DNA of 64,000 bases from DASZHJ01 sp035517495 (GCA_035517495.1 DATIYT010000103.1:310001-374000), one strand, 5' to 3'. Shown: positions 17,438 through 26,339, counted from the first letter of the stretch. Made by a program: numbers and translations. The notes: generated from the letters alone by a model not told the origin.

Positions 17438-18054
17438 CGGCCGCTCCGTCTTCGATCGCTTCCCGCCGTCGCGCGTGGCGCTCCGGTGGTGAGCGCGACG
17501 AGGTAGCGCGCGGCCTCGTCCGTGCGATTGCGGAAGGAAATCGGGCGGTCGAGCCGCATGGCGAGGCAGTCACCGGTGTCGAGGCGATGAACGCTCTTGC
17601 CCACTGTCACCTCGATGGACCCGACCAGCAGCCAAATTTGTTGCTCGACGGCGGCGGCACGGGAACTGCTGTCGTACGCGACCTGGGCATCCGGCGGCAG
17701 AATCACTTCCACAAGCTCGATCGGCGAAGGAAAACCGGGCGGCGACAGGTTTCGTCGCACATAGCCGGTTTCGGGATCGCGCCAACTCGGCTGGTCGGCG
17801 TAGCGAACGAGCGGCGCGGCATCGGCGCGTTCCTCTTCCGCGAAGAGCGACGCCAAGGTCACGCCCAGGCTCGCGGCAAGTTTGTCCAACACGTTGGCGG
17901 TGGCGCTGCTTTCAGCGCGCTCGATAAGCGAGATCATCGATCGGCTCACGCCGGATTGGCGCGCCAATTCATCGAGCGTAAGGCCGCGCTGGCCCCGGAA
18001 GGCCTTGAGGCGAGCGGCAATGCGATGCTCGATATCGGAAGAACGAATGTCCAT
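17434..18054 (-). CDS. XRE-family transcriptional regulator with C-terminal cupin domain
   Basis: About 206 residues from ATG 18054 (MDIRSSDIEHRIAARLKAFR). Residues 10-70 are a Cro/CI helix-turn-helix with LTLDELARQSGVSRSMISLI; residues 110-190 are a cupin (VEQQIWLLVGSIEVTVG and LDTGDCLAMRLD) that could bind a ligand. Such regulators usually control the neighbouring transporter or enzyme, here the GNAT and EamA genes in the same operon. An 11-bp perfect inverted repeat overlaps the start codon, suggesting autoregulation. The frame extends 12 codons further up, but these would run through the putative promoter. Confidence 0.88.
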   Translation of the reverse strand: MDIRSSDIEHRIAARLKAFRGQRGLTLDELARQSGVSRSMISLIERAESSATANVLDKLAASLGVTLASLFAEEERADAAPLVRYADQPSWRDPETGYVRRNLSPPGFPSPIELVEVILPPDAQVAYDSSSRAAAVEQQIWLLVGSIEVTVGKSVHRLDTGDCLAMRLDRPISFRNRTDEAARYLVALTTGAPRATAGSDRRRSGR

Positions 18055-18090
18055 TATATAAGAAATACGTCCAATATAATGGACAGTCAA
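18049..18090 (-). promoter_or_regulatory. Putative promoter-operator of the XRE-GNAT-EamA operon
   Basis: GTCCATTATAT at 18049-18059 and ATATAATGGAC at 18074-18084 form a perfect 11-bp inverted repeat with a 14-bp spacer. A third half-site, GTCCA at 18069-18073, makes a tighter GTCCA-N6-TGGAC dyad with the right arm. On the minus strand TTGACT (18090-18085) could be a -35 element with a weak TATTTC 17 bases on, putting the transcript start very near the ATG at 18054. The left arm covers that ATG. The 42-base gap to comF lacks a ribosome-binding site, consistent with a leaderless message. Confidence 0.6.
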
Positions 18091-18096
18091 GATGTC

Positions 18097-18849
18097 TCAG
18101 GACTTGCTGCGCAGGCTCCGCGCCAAGGTGAGCACGTTGATCCGCCTGGCCCCGGCTCGGCGCAGCACGCGCGCGCATTCCTCGACCGTGGCGCCAGTGG
18201 TGAATACGTCGTCGACCAGAATTATGCGCTGTCCCCTGACCGAGCGATTGGCGCGGAGTTGAAACGCGCTTTCCACATTTCGCCGCCGGCCGAGTGCCCC
18301 GAATTCACCCTGCGACTTGGTGCGCCGCCGGCGGATCAGCCAGTCCGGCGCATACGGGACGCCGCCGAGCCGAGCGATTGCTTGCGCCAGGAGCGCCGAT
18401 TGGTTGTAGCGGCGGCGCAGCAGCCGCGTCCAATGCAGCGGCACCGGCATCACCAGGTCAGCTTCTCCCAGGAGTTCCGTACCCGCGCGCCGCATCCACT
18501 CGGCAAAAGCGGGTACACCGTGGAGTCGGTCGCCGTGTTTCAGGGCAAGTACCAGGCCACGGCTGCCCTCGTCATAGCGCAAGGACGAGCGCGCGCGGTC
18601 GTAGCTTGGCGGCTCCCGCACGCACGCGCCGCAGAGCGCGCCGGCGCCCAGGTCGTAGGCGAATGGAAGCCCGCAGCAGGCGCAACAGGGCGCGCTCAGA
18701 AAGGTGAGCTTGCGCCAGCAAGGGGCGCAGAGCGCTTGCGTGGCGCTGACCTCTTCGGCGCAGGCGAGGCAACGCGGCGGCAACAGCAAATCGAGGATCG
18801 CCGTCCCCAGATGCCGGATCGGCCGGGTGGCGTCGGTGGGCGATAGCAT
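18097..18849 (-). CDS. comF: ComF family protein (amidophosphoribosyltransferase-like)
   Basis: About 250 residues from ATG 18849. The N-terminal quarter has paired cysteines of the double zinc finger (RCLAC, CAPC, CCACCG, CGAC), and the C-terminal half is a phosphoribosyltransferase fold with the PRPP motif RIILVDDVFTTGATVEE. ComF proteins support DNA uptake or processing of imported single strands in competent bacteria, but the alphaproteobacterial role is little known. It is transcribed towards the XRE operon with a 42-base gap. Confidence 0.9.
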   Translation of the reverse strand: MLSPTDATRPIRHLGTAILDLLLPPRCLACAEEVSATQALCAPCWRKLTFLSAPCCACCGLPFAYDLGAGALCGACVREPPSYDRARSSLRYDEGSRGLVLALKHGDRLHGVPAFAEWMRRAGTELLGEADLVMPVPLHWTRLLRRRYNQSALLAQAIARLGGVPYAPDWLIRRRRTKSQGEFGALGRRRNVESAFQLRANRSVRGQRIILVDDVFTTGATVEECARVLRRAGARRINVLTLARSLRSKS

Positions 18850-18909
18850 GGATATCAAGGGAGCGTGGGCACGTGTGGGTTGTCAACGTTTACCGAAAAC
18901 CAAACTGCT

Positions 18910-19017
18910 GTTCACCACGGACGCACTGTGAACATGGGGAGGCCCGTGACCGTGCCCTAAAAGTATGCGCCCCGACCGCCCGCAATATCTCCGTGCCCTC
19001 TGCGCCCCCGTGGTAAT
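18910..19017. repeat. Imperfect inverted element with ACCACGG-type arms
   Basis: Between comF and the BioC-like gene, CACCACGGACGCAC (18913-18926) faces a longer arm whose complement reads ATTACCACGG, GGGCGCAGAGG and CACGGAG in succession (18988-19017). The left arm also sits in its own 6-bp stem (GTTCAC 18910-18915 with GTGAAC 18928-18933). The ACCACGG-xx-GCACAGAGG pattern recalls short intergenic repeats seen in several bacterial phyla, but I cannot confirm copies elsewhere. Confidence 0.35.
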
Positions 19018-19067
19018 CCACTCACGAATGTCATTCGTTGCCTGGAGATCGTTGGCCATCCAATATT

Positions 19068-19982
19068 ATGACCATGACCGGCGATGCGATCCGGCTATTC
19101 GATCGGACGGCGCTCCGGCGCCAGCGCGCCCGGGCGGCGAGACTGGGCGGCGCCGAATTCCTCCACGACGAGGCCGCACAACGGCTCGCGGAGCGGCTTG
19201 AGGACGTGACGCGGCGCTTTCAGCGCGTGCTGGTGCTGGGTGCGCGTCGTGGCGCAATGGCGGCGGCACTAAAGCGGCGCAGGGAATTTGAGCTGCTGGT
19301 CGAGGCGGAGGAAGCGCCGTCGCTGCTCTCGCGCAGCGAGTATGCACTGCGCGTTGCCGCCGAGGCGGAGGCGCTGCCGTTCGCGCCGCGCGCCTTCGAT
19401 CTCGTGCTGAGCCCGCTGCTGCTGCACCAGGCAAACGACCTCCCTGGCGCGCTGCTGCAACTGCGTCATGCGCTCAAGCCCGACGGATTGCTGCTCGCGA
19501 GCCTGATGGCGGGCGAGAGTTTGCACGAATTGACCGAGTGCTTTCTGGCGGCGGAGCTAGAGGAAGAAGGCGGCGCCGGTCCCCGCGTGGCGCCCATGGC
19601 CGACCCGCGAGCTCTCGGTGGCTTGTTGCAGCGCGCGGGTTTCGCGCTGCCGGTGGTCGACAGCGACCGCATCACGGCCACATACCGCGACGCCTTCGCG
19701 CTGATGGCGGAGCTGCGTGCCATGGGCGAGAGCAATGCGCTGCTCGCGCGGCGTCGACATTTCACACGCCGACGCACGCTGCTGCGGATGGCGGAGATCT
19801 ACCGCCAGCGCTTCGGCGATGCCGAGGGACGCATCCCCGCGACCTTCGATCTCGTGACCCTCACGGCTTGGGCTCCCGACGAGAGCCAACCCAAGCCGCT
19901 ACGCCCCGGCAGCGCCGCGGCGCGCCTCGCCGACGCGCTCGGCACCGTCGAGCGCTCCGCCGGCGAGAAGGCGGGCCGCTGA
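19068..19982 (+). CDS. SAM-dependent methyltransferase, BioC/NDUFAF5-like
   Basis: About 304 residues from ATG 19068. It begins DAIRLFDRTALRRQRARAA, the N-terminus of alphaproteobacterial BioC-like/NDUFAF5-like proteins. A degenerate motif I (VLVLGARRGAMAA) is followed by AEALPFAPRAFDLVLSPL and ALLQLRHALKPDGLLLASL. The mitochondrial homologue NDUFAF5 hydroxylates a complex I subunit, so a complex I assembly role is possible; a BioC role in biotin synthesis is less likely with no bio genes nearby. No clear ribosome-binding site. Confidence 0.82.
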   Translation: MTMTGDAIRLFDRTALRRQRARAARLGGAEFLHDEAAQRLAERLEDVTRRFQRVLVLGARRGAMAAALKRRREFELLVEAEEAPSLLSRSEYALRVAAEAEALPFAPRAFDLVLSPLLLHQANDLPGALLQLRHALKPDGLLLASLMAGESLHELTECFLAAELEEEGGAGPRVAPMADPRALGGLLQRAGFALPVVDSDRITATYRDAFALMAELRAMGESNALLARRRHFTRRRTLLRMAEIYRQRFGDAEGRIPATFDLVTLTAWAPDESQPKPLRPGSAAARLADALGTVERSAGEKAGR

Positions 19983-19987
19983 TCGAT

Positions 19988-20245
19988 TCAGCACCTTTCG
20001 TCCGCGTAGTCCTGCGCGGGGCAGGTACCGCAATCATCCCCGAGGTGATCGATACCGGCGAGCTTCTGTTGCGCGAGTGCGGCCATCGGCTGTCCCGCCG
20101 AGGATGCGATCGCGTTGAGAGCATCGGTGCCGAGCGGCACGCGGTTCGGCACCAGCGACAAGGCGAGCACCACGACCGCCGCTATTGTCCAGCTCGCAAC
20201 CAATGCACGACCATCGATCGCCCGTGAATTCCAGTTTCGATCCAT
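19988..20245 (-). CDS. Small single-pass membrane protein with C-terminal CxxC
   Basis: An 85-residue protein with an excellent AAAGGAG eight bases before its ATG. Residues 15-33 form one transmembrane helix (VASWTIAAVVVLALSLV). The C-terminal part should lie outside the cytoplasm and carries C72GTC75 plus a last-residue Cys85, which could form disulfides or bind metal. It converges with the methyltransferase gene, leaving 5 bases between stops. I do not recognise a family. Confidence 0.65.
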   Translation of the reverse strand: MDRNWNSRAIDGRALVASWTIAAVVVLALSLVPNRVPLGTDALNAIASSAGQPMAALAQQKLAGIDHLGDDCGTCPAQDYADERC

Positions 20246-20533
20246 CGCGGACTCCTTTCTCTGCGGGTCCTATTGCAGGCACCGCCTGTCAAAGCGAGCG
20301 CGTTCCTTCCCGACGCGGTCGAAGCCCCGCGTCCCGGGTCCCCTCGTTTTTTGGCTCTCGACTCCGCTCAGGGTGGTGCCGGTCTCTCGCCGTCTCATCC
20401 CACGCCCCGGCATTGAAAATGACCGCCGAGACGCCGCCGTTATTCCCCATGGGGATATAGGCAGCGGGGCGCCGCAGCGAAGCTCACATTTCATCACGCC
20501 TCAGTGACTTAGGCGCGATGGTTCGAGCCGCCC

Positions 20534-20956
20534 TTACAACAACTCCTGCAACACGGGAATAAGCGGCTTGTCGGCGGGTGGCATCGGATATTCGCCGAGG
20601 CGTTGAGCGCGCACCCATTTGAGCGCCTGTCCCTCGCGCGGAGATACGATACCGTCCCACCGCCGGCACACGTAGAGTGGCATCAGCAGGTGAAACCGCT
20701 CGTAACGGTGTGAAGCGAATGTCAGCGGCGCGAGGCAAGCCTCGGCGACGTCGATGCCCAATTCTTCCTTGAGCTCGCGAATGAGGGCCGATTCCGGCGT
20801 TTCGTGCGGCTGCACCTTGCCGCCCGGAAATTCCCAGAGGCCGGCCATCGCCTTGCCTTCGGGCCGCTGCGCCAGCAAAACGCGCCCATCCGCATCGATC
20901 AGCGCGACTGCCGCGACCAGGATGACCGGGAGCGGCTCAACTCCGGTAGCTGCCAT
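20534..20956 (-). CDS. mutT: (Deoxy)nucleoside triphosphate pyrophosphohydrolase, MutT
   Basis: A 140-residue NUDIX enzyme. The full box is present: GGKVQPHETPESALIRELKE followed by ELGI, after GRVLLAQRPEGKAMAGLWEFP. The short length and this N-terminus are those of MutT, which removes 8-oxo-dGTP to prevent mutation. Its start lies inside the last 20 bases of argJ, an arrangement common in alphaproteobacteria, so the two are co-expressed. Confidence 0.93.
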   Translation of the reverse strand: MAATGVEPLPVILVAAVALIDADGRVLLAQRPEGKAMAGLWEFPGGKVQPHETPESALIRELKEELGIDVAEACLAPLTFASHRYERFHLLMPLYVCRRWDGIVSPREGQALKWVRAQRLGEYPMPPADKPLIPVLQELL

Positions 20957-22169
20957 TGATGTCGATGTACCGATGCGTCAAGTCGCAGGTCCAGACCGTC
21001 GCGCGCCCTTTGCCGAGCCCGAGTTCGACCGCGATCTCGATCTCGCGCCCCTTCATATGGGCGGCGACCGGCGCTTCGTGGTAGCCCGCGACCGGGCCGC
21101 CCTTCTCGGCGATCTTGACACCACCGATGGTGATCTTGAGCCGATCGCGGTCCGCCTTCTCGCCGGCTTTGCCGACCGCCATCACGATCCGCCCCCAATT
21201 GGCGTCGCCCGCGGCGAGCGCGGTCTTGACCAACGGCGAATTGCCGATCGCGAGCCCGATCCGTCGCGCCGAGCGGTCCGAGACCGCGCCTTTGACGGCG
21301 ATTGAGACGAATTTCTCCGCGCCCTCGCCATCGCGCACGATTTGCTGCGCGAGATCGGTCAACACCTCCGTGAGCGCCGTCTTGAAGCCCTTGAGCCGCG
21401 GATCGCCGGCTCGGCCGACCTTGCGGTGCTTGGCCCTGCCCGTCGCGAGCACCAGCACGGTGTCGCTGGTGGAGGTATCGCTGTCCACCGTTATCGAGTT
21501 GAAAGAGACCTCGTTCGCCTCCTTGAGCATCGCTTGCAATGCCGCTGCCGGTAATGCGGCATCGGTGAAGACATAGGCGAGCATGGTTGCCATGTCCGGC
21601 GCGATCATGCCGGAACCCTTGGCAAAACCGCTGATCGTCACGGCAACGCCGTCGATCTTCGCGCGACGGGTCGACCCCTTGGGGAAGGTATCGGTGGTCA
21701 TGATCGCCCGCGCGGCGTCGGACCATCCGCTGTCCCTCGCCGCGGCAAATGCGCCCGGAAGCCCCTCCAGTATCTTTGCCGCCGCCGGCGGCTCGCCGAT
21801 AACGCCGGTCGAGGAGATGAAGACCTCATGCGGCTTGCAGCCCGCAATCCGTGCCGCGGCCTTGGCCGTCGCCGCGACCACCTCGCGTCCGGCGCGTCCC
21901 GTGAAAACATTGGAATTCCCGGAGTTGACCACAAGCGCGCGCGCGCTCTTATGCGCCAGCGACTTCCGGCACCAGTCGACCGGCGCGCCCGCTGTCAGCG
22001 AGCGGGTGAAGACGCCGGCCACCGTGGTACCGGGATCGAGGAGCGCCACCATCAGGTCCTGGCGTCCTTGATAGCGGATGCCGCAAGCGGCGCTGGCGAG
22101 GCGCACGCCCGCGATCGGGGGCATCTCGGGAAATGCCGCCGGCGCCAGCGGCGAGACCGTCTCCGCCAC
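20937..22169 (-). CDS. argJ: Bifunctional glutamate N-acetyltransferase / amino-acid acetyltransferase ArgJ
   Basis: A 410-residue enzyme starting at GTG 22169, ten bases after the parvulin stop with AAGG between. ArgJ moves acetyl from N-acetylornithine to glutamate in the cyclic arginine pathway. The self-cleavage site is KGSGMIAPDMATMLAY, where the Thr of MATML becomes the new N-terminal nucleophile of the beta chain. Other landmarks are ACGIRYQGRQDLMV and the C-terminal TCDLTHRYIDINGSYRS. The bifunctional form is expected but not proven by sequence. Confidence 0.96.
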   Translation of the reverse strand: MAETVSPLAPAAFPEMPPIAGVRLASAACGIRYQGRQDLMVALLDPGTTVAGVFTRSLTAGAPVDWCRKSLAHKSARALVVNSGNSNVFTGRAGREVVAATAKAAARIAGCKPHEVFISSTGVIGEPPAAAKILEGLPGAFAAARDSGWSDAARAIMTTDTFPKGSTRRAKIDGVAVTISGFAKGSGMIAPDMATMLAYVFTDAALPAAALQAMLKEANEVSFNSITVDSDTSTSDTVLVLATGRAKHRKVGRAGDPRLKGFKTALTEVLTDLAQQIVRDGEGAEKFVSIAVKGAVSDRSARRIGLAIGNSPLVKTALAAGDANWGRIVMAVGKAGEKADRDRLKITIGGVKIAEKGGPVAGYHEAPVAAHMKGREIEIAVELGLGKGRATVWTCDLTHRYIDINGSYRS

Positions 22170-22179
22170 CGCCGCTGCC

Positions 22180-23121
22180 TTAGGGTTTGGGCGCGGCGGG
22201 CGCGGGAGCCGCCGGAGTGGTCGCGGCAGGCGCGGGGGCCGCCGGCGCGGCCGCGGCGGGCGCGGGGGTCGGCGCTGACGCCGGTTCCGCCGAGAGCTTC
22301 GAGCCGTCCAGGTTGAACTCCTCGATCTTTGCGCCGGTACGCAGCTCTTTCACCTTTTGATCAAAGAGTTCTTGTTGCACCAGGCGTGCCACCTGCGCCT
22401 TGGCTTCCTCGAAGGTGGGCGGTGGCTTGGTGCGGCGATCCACCACCAAAATCACGTGATAGCCGAACTGAGTTTTAACCGGCGTTTCGGTGTATTGACC
22501 CTTCTGTAACTTGAAGGCCGCATCGGCAAACTCGGGGACCATCTCCTCCCGAGAGAACCACCCGAGATCGCCGCCGCTGGCCTTGGTGCCGGGGTCCTCG
22601 CTTTTTTCCTTGGCCTCCTCGACAAAGTCCTTGCCCGCCTTGAGATCGGCGATGACGGCTTTGGCATCGTCCTCGGTCTTGAGCAGGATGTGTCGCGCGT
22701 TCACCTCTTCGACAGGCTTCTGCTGCTTCACCAGCTCTTCGTAGCGCTGTTTGACTTTCTCCTCGGTGAATTGCGAGCGGATGTAGCGCGTGATGTAGAC
22801 GTTGGCGACGATCTGATCGAGCGCGATCGCAAGCTGGCGCTTGACCTCAGGGTCGTTGTCGAGCTTCGCCTTGTGGCCCGCCTGGGTCACCAGCAGGTTA
22901 TTCTCCATCTCGGCGAGCAATTGCCGGTAGATCTTTTCGATCGGCAGTTTTTGCGCCTGCTCCGGCAAGCTTTGGCGACGGGCCATTACGTCCGAACGGC
23001 GGATATCGACGCCGTTGACGCGGGCGACCACGGGGTCGGATGCAGCCGACGGCGCTTGCGCCATGGCGGGTGCGGCCAAAAGCAGCGCCACCGCGAGCGC
23101 CAGGAGGGAACGGACGATCAT
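22180..23121 (-). CDS. Periplasmic parvulin-type peptidyl-prolyl isomerase
   Basis: A 313-residue protein. Residues 1-21 are a signal peptide ending APAMAQA. A SurA/PrsA-like N-terminal helical region precedes the parvulin domain at about 134-230 (NARHILLKTEDDAKAV, ASGGDLGWFSREEMVPEF, VKTQFGYHVILV). The final 35 residues are an Ala/Pro/Thr-rich low-complexity tail. It likely helps outer-membrane or periplasmic protein folding. It is the first gene of an operon with argJ and mutT, divergent from secA, a fitting pairing since substrates arrive by the Sec route. Confidence 0.92.
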   Translation of the reverse strand: MIVRSLLALAVALLLAAPAMAQAPSAASDPVVARVNGVDIRRSDVMARRQSLPEQAQKLPIEKIYRQLLAEMENNLLVTQAGHKAKLDNDPEVKRQLAIALDQIVANVYITRYIRSQFTEEKVKQRYEELVKQQKPVEEVNARHILLKTEDDAKAVIADLKAGKDFVEEAKEKSEDPGTKASGGDLGWFSREEMVPEFADAAFKLQKGQYTETPVKTQFGYHVILVVDRRTKPPPTFEEAKAQVARLVQQELFDQKVKELRTGAKIEEFNLDGSKLSAEPASAPTPAPAAAAPAAPAPAATTPAAPAPAAPKP

Positions 23122-23275
23122 TATCGGGGTGGTCCTTGATGATATGGATCATGCGGGCCCCGGTCGCCGGGGCTCAGTTCGCGCTCTTCTGGCACATCGG
23201 CGCGGCCACGACAAGGGAGCCGGCGCAAGCTCGCGCCAATCGGCTGAAAATGAAGGAATTGTGGCAATCCGTGAA

Positions 23276-23304
23276 TTGACACCCGGGGCATCTCCGCCTA
23301 TCTG
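23276..23304 (+). promoter_or_regulatory. Putative sigma-70 promoter of secA
   Basis: A perfect TTGACA at 23276-23281, a 17-bp spacer and TATCTG at 23299-23304. The predicted transcript would begin near 23311, about 50 bases before the secA ATG. The -10 element is weak (3 of 6), the -35 and spacing are ideal. Confidence 0.5.
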
Positions 23305-23359
23305 AAGAGCGGCCCGTTCTCGGCCGCCTCCACTATTTGCCTGCCTCGAGGTTCCCTGG

Positions 23360-26059
23360 ATGATTGGCGCGCTTGCCCGTAAATTGTTCGGCTCCGCGAA
23401 CGATCGCTACATCAAGAGTTTGCAACCCCTCGTCACAAGGATCAACGCGCTCGAGGGAGAGCTTGAGGCGTTGAGCGACGCGGCGCTCGCCGAGCGCACG
23501 ATTTGGCTTAAGGGCCGACTCGATGCAGGCGAGACCCTCGACGAGTTACTTGTGGACGCCTTTGCAACGGTGCGCGAGGCGTCCAAGCGCACCTTGAAGC
23601 AGCGCCATTTCGACGTGCAGCTGATGGGTGGCGCCGTGCTCCACCGCGGCATGATCGCCGAGATGAAGACCGGCGAAGGCAAGACCCTGGTGGCGACGCT
23701 TGCGGTCTATCTCAACGCCCTCGAGGGCAAGGGCGTCCACGTCGTAACCGTCAACGACTACCTCGCCAAGCGCGATGCCGAGTGGATGGGCCAGATCTAC
23801 ACCTTCCTCGGACTCAAGGTCGGCTGCATCGTGCACGGCCTCGACGACGCGCAGCGTCGCGAGGCCTATGCCGCGGACGTGACCTACGGCACCAACCACG
23901 AATTCGGCTTCGACTACTTGCGCGACAACATGAAGTTCCGCCTGACCGACATGGTGCAGCGGCCCTTCAGCTTCGCGATCGTCGACGAGGTCGATTCGAT
24001 TCTGATCGACGAGGCCCGAACGCCGCTGATCATCTCGGGCCCGACCGAGGATAGCTCCGAGCTTTATCGCCGCGTCGACGCGCTGATGCCGTCGCTGCTC
24101 GCCGAGGATTTCGAAAAGGATGAGAAGCAGCGCACGGTGACGCTGACGGAGTCCGGGGTCGAGCGCGTCGAAGGAATGCTGCGCCAAGCGGATATGCTCA
24201 AGGAGGGGTCTCTCTACGACATCCACAACATCGCGTTGGTGCACCACGTGAACCAGGCGCTGCGCGCGCACAAGAACTTCGCGCGCGACACCGACTACAT
24301 CGTCAAGGACGACAAGGTCGTCATTATCGACGAGTTCACGGGACGCATGATGGAGGGGCGGCGCTACTCGGAGGGCCTGCACCAGGCGCTCGAAGCCAAA
24401 GAGCACGTCGAGATTCAGACCGAGAATCAGACGCTGGCCTCGATTACCTATCAGAACTACTTCCGCCTTTTTCCCAAGCTCGCGGGCATGACCGGCACGG
24501 CGATGACCGAGGCGAGCGAATTCCTGGATATCTACAAGCTCGAAGTAATCGAGGTCCCGACCAACGTCTCGGTGATACGCGTCGACAACGACGACGAGGT
24601 CTATCGCACGATCCGCGAGAAGTATGAGGCGATCCTGCTGCAGGTTCAGGAGTGCGTCGCGCGCCAGCAGCCGGTGCTGGTGGGAACCGTCAGCATCGAG
24701 AAATCGGAGGCGCTTTCCGAGCTCTTCAAGAAACGCAAAATTCCGCACAACGTGCTGAACGCGCGGTACCATGAGCAGGAAGCCTACATCATCGCCCAAG
24801 CGGGCCGCCCCGGCACGGTGACGATCGCCACCAACATGGCTGGCCGAGGCACCGACATTCAACTCGGCGGCAATTTCGATATGCGAGTACGCCAGGAAGT
24901 GATGGCGCTTCAAGACCCGGCGGAACGCGAGCGGCATACCGCCGAGATCCGCGCCGAGATCGACGCCGCGCGCCAAGTTGTGCTGAAGGCGGGCGGTCTT
25001 TACGTGATGGGCAGCGAGCGGCATGAAAGCCGCCGCATCGACAATCAGCTCCGCGGCCGGTCGGGGCGGCAAGGCGACCCCGGGGCCTCCAAGTTCTTCG
25101 TCTCGCTCGAAGACGATCTTATGCGCATCTTCGGCTCCGAGCGCATGGACGGCATGCTGCAGCGGCTCGGCCTCAAGGAGGGCGAGGCGATCATCCACGC
25201 CTGGATCAACAAGGCGCTCGAAAAGGCGCAGCAGAAGGTCGAGGCGCGCAATTTCGAGAGCCGCAAATACGTGCTGAAATTCGACGACGTCATGAACGAC
25301 CAGCGCAAGGTCGTCTACGAGCAGCGCAAGGAGATCATGGCGGCACCGGACGTGGCGCAGATGGTGAGCGACATGCGCCATGAGGTGATCGACGGACTCG
25401 TCTCGCGGACGATTCCGGAGAAGGCATTGCCGGATCAGTGGGAAATCCCGTCGTTGCATGAAGAGTCTCGGCGGCTCCTCAATCTCGACCTGCCGGTCGC
25501 GGAATGGGCGAAGGAGGAGGGCATCGCCGAGACGGAGATGCACGAGCGCATCATAAAGGCGGCGGACGACAAGATGGCAGCGAAGGCCGCAGGCGTCGGG
25601 CCCGCGATCATGCGCATGGCCGAGAAGAGCCTGCTGCTGCAGATCCTGGACGAAGCCTGGAAGAATCACCTGCTGACGCTCGATCACCTGAAGCAGGGCA
25701 TCAACCTGCGCGCTTACGCCCAGCGCGATCCGCTGAACGAGTACAAGCGCGAGGCCTTCGACTTGTTTCAGCAGATGCTGGCGCATCTGCGCGACACCGT
25801 GACCGCGGTGCTCTCGCATGTGGAGTTGCGCGTGCAAGGGCCGGACGATCTGCCACAGCGTCAGGCACCCCGCGAGATGCACGAGGTGCACCAGGCGCCG
25901 GCGGGGTTGGAGGAGGAGGGCGGCAACGGCGGCGGTGCCAATGGCGCGAGCCAAGGCGATCGCGTGGTCGTGAGCAATCCCTGGGCGAAGACTCCACGCA
26001 ATGCACCCTGTCCCTGCGGTTCCGGCAAGAAATACAAGCACTGCCACGGCCGGCTGTGA
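23360..26059 (+). CDS. secA: Preprotein translocase ATPase SecA
   Basis: An 899-residue motor that drives unfolded preproteins through SecYEG. Nucleotide-binding domain 1 has MKTGEGKT (Walker A) and AIVDEVDSILIDEART (DEAD-like). The PPXD region and the second motor domain (TNMAGRGTDIQLGG, NQLRGRSGRQGDPG) follow, then helical scaffold and wing. The C-terminal zinc tail CPCGSGKKYKHCHGRL, which binds SecB, is intact. Length matches alphaproteobacterial SecA. A GAGG lies about ten bases before the ATG. Confidence 0.98.
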   Translation: MIGALARKLFGSANDRYIKSLQPLVTRINALEGELEALSDAALAERTIWLKGRLDAGETLDELLVDAFATVREASKRTLKQRHFDVQLMGGAVLHRGMIAEMKTGEGKTLVATLAVYLNALEGKGVHVVTVNDYLAKRDAEWMGQIYTFLGLKVGCIVHGLDDAQRREAYAADVTYGTNHEFGFDYLRDNMKFRLTDMVQRPFSFAIVDEVDSILIDEARTPLIISGPTEDSSELYRRVDALMPSLLAEDFEKDEKQRTVTLTESGVERVEGMLRQADMLKEGSLYDIHNIALVHHVNQALRAHKNFARDTDYIVKDDKVVIIDEFTGRMMEGRRYSEGLHQALEAKEHVEIQTENQTLASITYQNYFRLFPKLAGMTGTAMTEASEFLDIYKLEVIEVPTNVSVIRVDNDDEVYRTIREKYEAILLQVQECVARQQPVLVGTVSIEKSEALSELFKKRKIPHNVLNARYHEQEAYIIAQAGRPGTVTIATNMAGRGTDIQLGGNFDMRVRQEVMALQDPAERERHTAEIRAEIDAARQVVLKAGGLYVMGSERHESRRIDNQLRGRSGRQGDPGASKFFVSLEDDLMRIFGSERMDGMLQRLGLKEGEAIIHAWINKALEKAQQKVEARNFESRKYVLKFDDVMNDQRKVVYEQRKEIMAAPDVAQMVSDMRHEVIDGLVSRTIPEKALPDQWEIPSLHEESRRLLNLDLPVAEWAKEEGIAETEMHERIIKAADDKMAAKAAGVGPAIMRMAEKSLLLQILDEAWKNHLLTLDHLKQGINLRAYAQRDPLNEYKREAFDLFQQMLAHLRDTVTAVLSHVELRVQGPDDLPQRQAPREMHEVHQAPAGLEEEGGNGGGANGASQGDRVVVSNPWAKTPRNAPCPCGSGKKYKHCHGRL

Positions 26060-26339
26060 GACTGGGGCGAGGGGTGACGTCCGCGTCACAGGCGAAAGGC
26101 GCGAATCTCCGACGTTTGTTGGGCGGGCCGCCGTCACGCCATGCTCTACAATGGCGGACATGGGTTTGGGAGACGCACCCTTGTAGTGGAGCGTCCGTAT
26201 CCTATCTGTGGTTACACGAAATTAATCTTAGTGAAGGCGGGGCGTAACCCGTGGCCCCTTAATCCTTCAGTGAGCGTCGAGCGTGGCCAAGCCTGGCGAC
26301 CGCTCGGCCGGTCTTTCACCTCTGGCAGAGGATATTGCC

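Noticed and set aside
20246..20533. 288-base gap with a 12-bp palindrome TCCCCATGGGGA (20444-20455)
   Set aside because: Apart from the palindrome and the ribosome-binding site of the small membrane-protein gene I saw no promoter pair, gene or repeat that I could support.
23546..26161. An 871-codon open frame antisense to secA
   Set aside because: It mirrors secA codons through GC-rich third positions, has no family motif and no ribosome-binding site; secA itself is unmistakable.
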